From assembly GCA_966112615.1 (NCBI GenBank), contig CBHWDO010000008.1, positions 1 through 64,000 of the forward strand: a stretch of DNA of 64,000 nt, in the 5' to 3' direction. Positions 8,363 to 14,871 of the stretch are shown in pieces; position 1 is the stretch's first letter, and each line of letters begins with the position of its first letter. This stretch comes from Flavitalea sp966112615 (GTDB lineage Bacteria; Bacteroidota; Bacteroidia; Chitinophagales; Chitinophagaceae). The notes under the pieces were generated by a model. That model made no database searches, had not been told where the DNA came from, and was given only the letters and a program-made list of their open reading frames with translations. A program made the translations under genes and the position numbers.

Positions 8363-8974
8363 ATGTACAGCTCATCCAATTTTATAGAGAAGGAGAAAGT
8401 CGTGCTGATGCAGTTTATGCGTCAGCACGACTTCATCGTTTTATGCGGTACTGATGCAGGCGGTTGCCCGGTTGCCACACAGGTTCCCGTATTGATTCGT
8501 GAAGAAGGAGAGAAGCTTTACCTCGAAGGGCATCTCATGCGCAATACGGATCATCACAAGGCATTTGTGCACAATGAAAATGTGCTGGCGATGTTTGTTG
8601 GTCCGCATACCTATGTCAGTGCGAGCTGGTATGAAAATCCAAAACAGGCTTCCACCTGGAACTATATGACGGTTCATGCAAAAGGGAAGATCAGGTTCGG
8701 GTCGGAAGAAGAGTTGCTGAATGTCTTGCAAAAGACCACCGATCATTATGAAGGAACATCAGTTTCCTATCAAAATCTTGAACAGGATTATATAGATAAA
8801 CTGAAGCCTGCGATCGTTCATTTTGAAATTGAAGTGACAAGTCTGAAACATGTCTTTAAATTATCGCAGAACCGCTCAATTGCTGATCAGCATGCAATCA
8901 TAGCGCACCTGGAGCAGGGAGATGAACTGGCTCAAATGGTAGCCAAAGAAATGAAAAGCCGCCTACCGGGCTGA
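8363..8974 (+). CDS. PaiB-like FMN-binding protein
   Basis: A 203-residue split-barrel flavin protein of the PaiB/FMN-binding negative regulator family, beginning MYSSSNF as PaiB proteins begin MY-P-F. Internal motifs: VLIREEGEKLYLEGHLMRNTDHH and YVSASWYENPKQASTWNYM. The ATG at 8363 comes directly after the mrp stop; an in-frame ATG at 8339 inside mrp would add eight unrelated residues. The stop codon TGA (8972-8974) lies within the first copy of the GGGCTGAAC repeat block, so the last residues are encoded by repeat DNA. Role as regulator or oxidase is unproven. Confidence 0.85.
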   Translation: MYSSSNFIEKEKVVLMQFMRQHDFIVLCGTDAGGCPVATQVPVLIREEGEKLYLEGHLMRNTDHHKAFVHNENVLAMFVGPHTYVSASWYENPKQASTWNYMTVHAKGKIRFGSEEELLNVLQKTTDHYEGTSVSYQNLEQDYIDKLKPAIVHFEIEVTSLKHVFKLSQNRSIADQHAIIAHLEQGDELAQMVAKEMKSRLPG

Positions 8975-9319
8975 ACGACCCCGGGCTGAACGACCCGAAG
9001 GGTCGGGCAGAACGCCAGGTGCTACACCGTAATCTCACGCAAGATTTATTTCACGCAGAGCTGCCACCTACGGTGGCTGCGCAGGGGAGCAGAGTTTGCA
9101 GAGAAGGATGCTTGCTCTTAAATATTCTCTCCGTGCCTCCGTGCCTCCTTTTCCTCTGTGAATAATTGGTAGGGTAGTATTGAAGTTGAAATTTTACCTG
9201 CTAATCGTCAACTCTAATAAATATTCACAGAGGAACAGGAGGCACAGAGGTCACGGAGGAAATTAAGCAATATATGATTACCCGGCGTTCAGCCCCTGCG
9301 CTTCGCTTGGTTCTGCCCG
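8966..9319. repeat. Structured intergenic repeat A (type II)
   Basis: This is most of the 400-base gap between the PaiB-like gene and the SDR gene. Left blocks: a 15-bp unit repeated in tandem (8966-8980, 8981-8995), hairpin GACCC-gaa-GGGTC (8992-9004), GGGCAGAACGCC (9005-9016). Right blocks: GGCGTTCAGCCC (9284-9295), a hairpin containing GCTTCGC, TTCTGCCCG (9311-9319); these pair with the left blocks with single mismatches. Inside lie a module with hairpin GCCACC-tac-GGTGGC (about 9063-9077) and long arms starting CTCCGTGCC (9129-9164) and ending GGTCACGGAG (9222-9258). Octamers gtctccac follow. Confidence 0.8.
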
Positions 9320-9365
9320 TTCCCGTCTCCACGTCTCCACGTCTCCATGTCTCCACTTCTTCTCT

Positions 9366-9373
9366 TATCTTAG
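9366..9373 (+). promoter_or_regulatory. Possible -7 box of the SDR gene
   Basis: TATCTTAG, one base off TAnnTTTG, four bases before the ATG. Weak; given because similar near-consensus boxes sit at the same distance from other starts in this window. Confidence 0.3.
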
Positions 9374-9377
9374 CCCC

Positions 9378-10163
9378 ATGAACACTTCACTATCAGGCAA
9401 AACAGCAGTAGTTGCGGGAAGTACGCAGGGAATTGGATTGGCCATCGCAAAGGAATTTGCTATTCATGGTGCGACTGTCATCATGCTGGCAAGAAATGAA
9501 TCCGTGTTACAGGAACAGGTGGAAAACCTGGAAACTCCGGAAGGACAAACCCATCAGTATTATGTGGCTGATTTCTCACAGCCTCAACAGGTGAAAGATG
9601 TGATTAACAAGATCTGTGAAGCAACACCGGTGAATATTCTCGTGAACAATACCGGCGGACCACCCGCTGGACCGATCATTGATGCAACCGAAGAGGCATT
9701 CATCAATGCATTCAATCAACACCTGGTATGTAATCATATTCTTACACGTGCGGTTGTGCCCTGCATGAAATCATCTAACTACGGCCGCATCATCAATATT
9801 ATTTCCACTTCAGTAAAAATTCCGCTGAAGAACCTGGGTGTTTCAAATACCATTCGAGGTGCGGTGGCTAGCTGGGCAAAGACCATGTCGCTCGAACTGG
9901 GTGAATTCAACATCACTGTAAATAATATTCTTCCGGGTTATACGGAAACTGCAAGACTTGATTCACTTGTATCATTAAATGCTGATAAAAGGGGCGTTAG
10001 TGAAGATATGATCCGTGAAGAAATGATCAGCGATATTCCACTGAAGCGTTTTGGTACTTCTTCTGAAACCGCTGCTGCAGCTGTATTCCTAGCTTCGCCT
10101 GCCGCATCTTATATAACTGGTGTAAGCATCCCGGTAGATGGTGGAAGGACTGGTTCAATCTAA
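9378..10163 (+). CDS. SDR-family protein with altered active site
   Basis: Short-chain dehydrogenase/reductase fold of 261 residues. The cofactor motif AGSTQGIG (13-20), NNTGGP and the C-terminal YITGVSIPVDGG are clear, as in FabG-like proteins. The catalytic Tyr-x3-Lys is not there: at the expected spacing after Ser143 the residues are Ser156 and Arg160 (VSNTIRGAVASW). A known divergent SDR branch has this substitution, so the protein may bind rather than reduce or use other residues. Lies 3 bp upstream of kynureninase, so probably co-transcribed; substrate unknown. Confidence 0.85.
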   Translation: MNTSLSGKTAVVAGSTQGIGLAIAKEFAIHGATVIMLARNESVLQEQVENLETPEGQTHQYYVADFSQPQQVKDVINKICEATPVNILVNNTGGPPAGPIIDATEEAFINAFNQHLVCNHILTRAVVPCMKSSNYGRIINIISTSVKIPLKNLGVSNTIRGAVASWAKTMSLELGEFNITVNNILPGYTETARLDSLVSLNADKRGVSEDMIREEMISDIPLKRFGTSSETAAAAVFLASPAASYITGVSIPVDGGRTGSI

Positions 10164-10166
10164 AGT

Positions 10167-11429
10167 ATGGATAAACAATTTGCAATTGATATGGACAGGA
10201 ACGATGTGCTTGCGTCGTTCCGTTCGAAGTTTCGGATCCCTGTAAAGAATGGAAAAGAACAGATTTATTTCCTGGGAAATTCTTTGGGACTTCAACCTCA
10301 TTCAACAACCAAACATATTGAGCGCATACTCACCGATTGGTCGCAATTGGGTGTGGAAGGCTTCTTTGAAGGCGATCGTCCATGGATGAGTATCCACGAA
10401 CAACTTGCAGAAAAGTTAAGTCCCATCGTTGGTGCCAAACCATCCGAGATCGTTGTGATGAATTCACTCACGGTGAACCTTCACCTCATGCTGGTAAGTT
10501 TTTATCAAACTGAAGGAAAACGACATAAAATTCTTTGTGAGCAGAAAGCATTTCCCAGCGATCAGTACATGCTGGAAACTTTTTTGAAACATAAAGGACT
10601 CGATCCAAATGAAATCATCATTGAGATCGCACCGCGCGGGGGTGAAGTGAATATTCATGAAGAAGATATTTTGAATGCCATTCATCAACATAAAGATGAA
10701 TTGGCACTGGTGTTTTTTGGTGGAGTGAATTATTATACCGGCCAGGTATTCAACATGAAAACCTTAACGAAGGCTGCGCATGAAGCCGGCGCTGTGGCTG
10801 GGTTTGACCTTGCTCATGCTGCAGGAAATATTGAACTTAATCTGCACGACTGGGATGTTGATTTTGCCTGCTGGTGCAATTACAAATACCTCAATGCTGG
10901 TCCAGGTGCAGTAGGCGCTTCGTATATCCATGAGCGTTATCATCACGATACATCATTGCAGAGACTAGGTGGATGGTGGGGGCATGAAAAATCATCCCGC
11001 TTCAAAATGGAAAAAGGATTCATTCCTATCAACGATGCAGAAGGTTGGCAATTGTCGACACCTCCAATTTTACTCTATGCTGCATTGCATGCTTCACTGG
11101 AGATCTTTTCTGAAGCAGGTTTCAGCAATCTGCTGCAAAAAGCAAAAGCGATGAGTGAATTTTTTCACCATCAATTACAATCATTAGGAGATAAAGTGCT
11201 CATACTCACACCTGCCGATCCATCACAACATGGTTGCCAGGTATCCATGTATTTTCCGGAGAATGGAAGAGTAGTATTCAATGAATTGAAAGAAAACGGT
11301 GTATTTGCGGATTGGCGTGAACCAAATGTGATCAGGATCGCACCGGTTCCTTTGTACAATACTTTTAAAGAGATCTATGAATTCGTCAGTATCATGAAAC
11401 TAACGCTGGAAAATCTCTCTTCTAAATAA
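10167..11429 (+). CDS. kynU: Kynureninase
   Basis: PLP enzyme cleaving kynurenine or 3-hydroxykynurenine to (hydroxy)anthranilate and alanine. Diagnostic stretches: FLGNSLGLQPHS at the start, GVEGFFEGDRPWM, FDLAHAAGNIELNLHDW and the PLP lysine in CNYKYLNAGPGAVG (about Lys239), then RLGGWWGHE. Length of 420 residues is standard. No kynurenine formamidase or tryptophan dioxygenase gene is in the window, so whether it serves tryptophan breakdown or NAD synthesis cannot be decided here. Preceded closely by the SDR gene. Confidence 0.95.
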   Translation: MDKQFAIDMDRNDVLASFRSKFRIPVKNGKEQIYFLGNSLGLQPHSTTKHIERILTDWSQLGVEGFFEGDRPWMSIHEQLAEKLSPIVGAKPSEIVVMNSLTVNLHLMLVSFYQTEGKRHKILCEQKAFPSDQYMLETFLKHKGLDPNEIIIEIAPRGGEVNIHEEDILNAIHQHKDELALVFFGGVNYYTGQVFNMKTLTKAAHEAGAVAGFDLAHAAGNIELNLHDWDVDFACWCNYKYLNAGPGAVGASYIHERYHHDTSLQRLGGWWGHEKSSRFKMEKGFIPINDAEGWQLSTPPILLYAALHASLEIFSEAGFSNLLQKAKAMSEFFHHQLQSLGDKVLILTPADPSQHGCQVSMYFPENGRVVFNELKENGVFADWREPNVIRIAPVPLYNTFKEIYEFVSIMKLTLENLSSK

Positions 11430-11432
11430 ATA

Positions 11433-11440
11433 TATATTTG
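11433..11440 (+). promoter_or_regulatory. -7 promoter box of pyrF
   Basis: TATATTTG followed by CGCC and then the ATG at 11445. The transcript should begin at or within a few bases of the start codon (leaderless). Confidence 0.6.
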
Positions 11441-11444
11441 CGCC

Positions 11445-12251
11445 ATGAACAGGCAAGCTATCATAGAACAGATCAGGGCAAAACGTTCTTACCTGGTGGT
11501 AGGACTGGATTCAGATATCACGAAGATTCCTGCACACCTGAATCATCATGCAGATCCAGTGTTTGAATTCAACAAACAGATCATTGATGCTACCAAAGAC
11601 TATTGCGTTAGCTATAAGATCAATACCGCGTTCTATGAAGCGAATGGCTTGAAAGGCTGGGAAACACTGGAGAAAACAGTGAATTATATCCCGAAAGATA
11701 TTTTTAAGATCGCTGATGCCAAGCGTGGTGATATTGGAAATACTTCCTCTCAATATGCGAAAGCATTTTTTGAAGCAATGCCTTTTGATGCTGTCACTGT
11801 TGCTCCATACATGGGTGCTGATAGTGTAAAGCCTTTCCTGGAATATGATAATAAATGGACCATTCTCTTAGGTCTCACGTCTAACCCGGGTTCCAAAGAC
11901 TTTGAATTACAACCTGCCGGTGATGGACTGCTCTATGAACAGGTGATTCGCAAAGCATCGGAATGGGGTACACCGGGCAACCTGATGTTTGTAATAGGAG
12001 CCACCCAGGCGGATTCATTTGAACATATCCGCAAAATTTCTCCTGATTATTTTTACCTCGTACCTGGTGTTGGTGCGCAGGGTGGAAGTTTGAAAGAGAT
12101 CTCTGAAAAAGCCATGAACAAGGATTGCGGCTTACTGGTGAATGCAAGTCGTGCAGTGATCTTCGCATCTTCCGGAGAAGACTTCGCTGAAGCTGCATCA
12201 AAAATTGCGAAAGAATACCAGCAGGAAATGTCGGGATACCTTTCTATTTAA
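11445..12251 (+). CDS. pyrF: Orotidine 5'-phosphate decarboxylase, type 2
   Basis: Decarboxylates OMP to UMP, the last step of de novo pyrimidine synthesis. The type 2 subfamily signature DAKRGDIGNTSSQYAKA contains the catalytic Lys/Asp pair; LVVGLDSD begins the barrel and VPGVGAQGG binds the phosphate. The 268-residue length fits type 2 proteins of Bacteroidota and Actinobacteria rather than the shorter type 1. Its 3' end overlaps the convergent YciI-like gene by eight bases. Confidence 0.95.
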   Translation: MNRQAIIEQIRAKRSYLVVGLDSDITKIPAHLNHHADPVFEFNKQIIDATKDYCVSYKINTAFYEANGLKGWETLEKTVNYIPKDIFKIADAKRGDIGNTSSQYAKAFFEAMPFDAVTVAPYMGADSVKPFLEYDNKWTILLGLTSNPGSKDFELQPAGDGLLYEQVIRKASEWGTPGNLMFVIGATQADSFEHIRKISPDYFYLVPGVGAQGGSLKEISEKAMNKDCGLLVNASRAVIFASSGEDFAEAASKIAKEYQQEMSGYLSI

Positions 12252-12624
12252 ACACTTCATTGGTCATGGTCCACCATGGATGGATCTCGTATGTCAGTCG
12301 GCCAGCTTTGACTGCAGGATCTTCTTTCACCAAAGATTCAGCTTCTTCTTTTGTTGCGCAGTCGAGGATAAAGATGCCGCGCCAGTTGCCGTTATCACCG
12401 AAAGGTCCTGCTACTAACAGTTTTCCGTCCTTAGCCATCTTGCCCATATTGTCCATATGTCCTTTTTGAAGATTGGCAGCTGTGGCAGAATCCTGGTTCC
12501 TGTTTGGTCCCGACATCAGCATTACAAAATAATACTGCTTCATTTTAACCGGAGCTTTCTGTTCCTGGCTGAAAGCCGCATTCATACTGAATAGCAGCAA
12601 CATGGTGATAATTGCCTTTTTCAT
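12244..12624 (-). CDS. Secreted YCII-related domain protein
   Basis: A 126-residue protein with a signal peptide (about 1-19, ending AAFSQ) followed by a dimeric alpha-beta barrel domain of the YciI type: YYFVMLMSGPNR, HMDNMGKMAKDGKLLVAGPFGD, and FILDCATKEEAESLVKEDPAVKAG. The conserved His/Asp pair of YciI seems present (His53 in KGHMDN). Secreted YciI-like proteins are common in this phylum, with unknown function. Convergent with pyrF. Confidence 0.8.
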   Translation of the reverse strand: MKKAIITMLLLFSMNAAFSQEQKAPVKMKQYYFVMLMSGPNRNQDSATAANLQKGHMDNMGKMAKDGKLLVAGPFGDNGNWRGIFILDCATKEEAESLVKEDPAVKAGRLTYEIHPWWTMTNEVFK

Positions 12625-12683
12625 GCAGATTAATTTTTCCCAATGTATTGATTTTTGTCCTTTATTATGATCGGTTCAACCAT

Positions 12684-12691
12684 TACATTTG
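12684..12691 (+). promoter_or_regulatory. -7 promoter box of the glutaryl-CoA dehydrogenase gene
   Basis: TACATTTG fits TAnnTTTG and lies 18 bases before the ATG at 12710. The nearest TTTG upstream is 26 bases away, too far for the usual spacing. Confidence 0.5.
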
Positions 12692-12709
12692 ACCAATTAA
12701 ATCTTCACC

Positions 12710-13894
12710 ATGGCCGCACGTACAGACCAGTTTATTAGCCCGGATTATCTGTGGTTGGATGACCTGCTCACAGAGGAACAGAAAATGATCCGCGAAACAG
12801 TTAGATCTTATGTAAAGAAAGAGATCTCACCCATCATTGAAGATTATGCGCAGCGTGCTGAATTCCCTCAGCAGGTAGTAAAGCAATTGGGTGAACTGGG
12901 ATGCTTCGGTCCAACCGTGCCTGAAGAATATGGCGGAGGCGGGCTGGACTATATCAGTTACGGATTGATGATGCAGGAACTGGAAAGAGGTGATAGTGGG
13001 ATCCGGTCAACCGCATCAGTACAGGGTTCGCTGGTGATGTTCCCGATCTATGAATATGGATCTGAAGAACAGCGTAAAAAATATCTTCCCAAACTTGCGA
13101 GCGGCGAATGGCTGGGATGTTTTGGATTGACTGAACCCGATCATGGATCAAATCCTGGTGGAATGCTCACCAACATTAAAGATGCAGGTGATCATGTGAT
13201 CCTGAATGGTGCAAAGATGTGGATCAGCAATGCGCCATTTGCACAGGTTGCCGTGGTATGGGCAAAAGATGAAGAAGGTATCGTGAGAGGATTGATTGTA
13301 GAAAGAGGTATGGAAGGTTTTTCCACTCCAACTACTCATGGTAAATGGAGTCTTCGTGCAAGTGCAACAGGAGAACTTGTATTTGATAATGTAAAAGTTC
13401 CGAAAGAAAATATTCTTCCTAATGTAAAAGGATTAAAAGGTCCATTGAGTTGCTTGACCAAGGCCCGCTATGGTATTTCATGGGGAGCAGTGGGTGCAGC
13501 CATGGATTGTTACGATACTGCACTTCGTTATAGCAAAGAGCGCATTCAATTCGGAAGACCCATCGGTGGATTTCAACTTCAGCAGAAAAAACTTGCTGAG
13601 ATGATCACTGAAATCACCAAGGCACAATTGCTCAACTGGAGAGTTGGTAAACTGATGGATGAGCATCGTGTAACGCCTGCACAGGTGTCGATGGCAAAAA
13701 GAAATGCCTGCGAGATCGCATCGAATATAACACGTGATGCAAGACAAATGCTCGGCGGAATGGGCATTACCGGGGAGTATTCCGTTATGCGACATATGAT
13801 GAATTTGGAAAGTGTTATCACTTATGAAGGCACACATGACATACATTTGCTGATCACAGGACTGGATGTAACAGGACTGAATGCTTTTGAATAG
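12710..13894 (+). CDS. Acyl-CoA dehydrogenase, probably glutaryl-CoA dehydrogenase
   Basis: FAD enzyme of 394 residues with the three-part acyl-CoA dehydrogenase fold: FGLTEPDHGSNPGGM (FAD/substrate segment), MWISNAPFAQVAVVWA, and RIQFGRPIGGFQLQQKKLAEM. The catalytic Glu is in TYEGTHDIHLLITG (about residue 373); the position and the LNAF tail are as in GcdH, which oxidises and decarboxylates glutaryl-CoA to crotonyl-CoA in lysine and tryptophan breakdown. Substrate assignment is from these motifs and could be another short acyl-CoA. Begins a transcription unit continuing into aroK. Confidence 0.88.
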   Translation: MAARTDQFISPDYLWLDDLLTEEQKMIRETVRSYVKKEISPIIEDYAQRAEFPQQVVKQLGELGCFGPTVPEEYGGGGLDYISYGLMMQELERGDSGIRSTASVQGSLVMFPIYEYGSEEQRKKYLPKLASGEWLGCFGLTEPDHGSNPGGMLTNIKDAGDHVILNGAKMWISNAPFAQVAVVWAKDEEGIVRGLIVERGMEGFSTPTTHGKWSLRASATGELVFDNVKVPKENILPNVKGLKGPLSCLTKARYGISWGAVGAAMDCYDTALRYSKERIQFGRPIGGFQLQQKKLAEMITEITKAQLLNWRVGKLMDEHRVTPAQVSMAKRNACEIASNITRDARQMLGGMGITGEYSVMRHMMNLESVITYEGTHDIHLLITGLDVTGLNAFE

Positions 13895-13909
13895 TCATAA
13901 CCATCATCA

Positions 13910-14419
13910 ATGAAAATATTTCTCATCGGTTTTATGGGTTGCGGAAAGTCGCACTGGGGAAGGCTCCTGGCCGATCATCTCAAGATTCCCTTCATTGATC
14001 TTGATGAACAGATCACCAATGATCAGCAGAAATCCATTCCGCAGATCTTTGCAGAATCCGGTGAAGAAGCATTCAGGGTGATAGAAAGAGATACGCTTGA
14101 TAAAGTGATCGAAGAAAATCAATCCATGGTGCTTTCTGTTGGTGGGGGTACGCCGTGTTTTTTCAACAATATCAAAACCATGACGAAGATGGGAACTGTG
14201 GTATGGTTGAATACACATATTGATATACTGGTCGACAGGCTCATCAAAGGAAAGCAGGAGCGTCCGCTGTTAAGAAATATTCCGGATAATGAGTTGAAAT
14301 CATATATCATCAAAAAGCTTAATGAGCGAAAGATGTATTATGAGCAGGCAGATGTGGTAGTGGACAATGAGAGCTCTATTTCTCCATCAACATTCATTCA
14401 AACAATTTTACATGCATAA
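13910..14419 (+). CDS. aroK: Shikimate kinase
   Basis: Phosphorylates shikimate at the 3-hydroxyl. P-loop GFMGCGKSHWG near the N terminus (the usual GKST/GKTT is GKSH here, seen in related bacteria), FIDLDEQI for shikimate binding, FRVIERDTL, VLSVGGGTPCF and the lid RPLLRN. Length of 169 residues is typical. It is separate from the main aro cluster at 50-60 kb. Starts 15 bp after the acyl-CoA dehydrogenase gene and overlaps the next gene by eight bases. Confidence 0.95.
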   Translation: MKIFLIGFMGCGKSHWGRLLADHLKIPFIDLDEQITNDQQKSIPQIFAESGEEAFRVIERDTLDKVIEENQSMVLSVGGGTPCFFNNIKTMTKMGTVVWLNTHIDILVDRLIKGKQERPLLRNIPDNELKSYIIKKLNERKMYYEQADVVVDNESSISPSTFIQTILHA

Positions 14420-14801
14420 AGGATTGCTGAAGATCGGTGCGATATTGAGTATGCTGGCGGTTGCGCTTGGGGCATTTGGTGCGCATGGTTTGAAAAAGAT
14501 CGTTCCACCGGAGCAGGTGAATGTATTTGATACAGGGGTTAGATATCAAATCTATCATTCACTGGCTATCCTGATCGTTGGCATCCTGGCTGAAAAGTTT
14601 TCTTCCAAAAATATTGTAAGGGCAGGATATAGTTTCCTGGTTGGAATCATCCTGTTCTCGGGGTCGCTGTACCTGCTGACATTCTTCAAAGCGCAGGGTG
14701 TGGTAGGACTGAGCGGAATCGGTATCATCACTCCAATTGGGGGAGTTGTTTTTATTCTCGGTTGGATCTTCCTCGTGCTGGGTTTAAGGGATTCAAAATA
14801 A
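14412..14801 (+). CDS. DUF423 membrane protein
   Basis: A 129-residue integral membrane protein with four helices. N-terminal LSMLAVALGAFGAHGLKK and TGVRYQIYHSLAILIVG are the DUF423 (YwdK/YgdD) signature. The ATG at 14412 overlaps the end of aroK, which implies translational coupling. Function of the family is not known. Confidence 0.88.
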   Translation: MHKGLLKIGAILSMLAVALGAFGAHGLKKIVPPEQVNVFDTGVRYQIYHSLAILIVGILAEKFSSKNIVRAGYSFLVGIILFSGSLYLLTFFKAQGVVGLSGIGIITPIGGVVFILGWIFLVLGLRDSK

Positions 14802-14858
14802 TTTATGAACATCGGGCCTGAAAGCTTGCCGCAATAATGCTAGATTGCGCCAACCATC

Positions 14859-14866
14859 TATATTTG
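14859..14866 (+). promoter_or_regulatory. -7 promoter box of ftsK
   Basis: TATATTTG ends five bases before the ATG at 14872, so the ftsK mRNA is probably leaderless. It also argues against the in-frame TTG at 14845 as start, since that precedes the box. Confidence 0.6.
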
Positions 14867-14871
14867 CACCT

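Noticed and set aside
8966..9319. CRISPR array from repeated GGGCTGAAC units
   Set aside because: Units are not evenly spaced direct repeats with unique spacers and no cas genes are present; the arrangement is inverted and nested.
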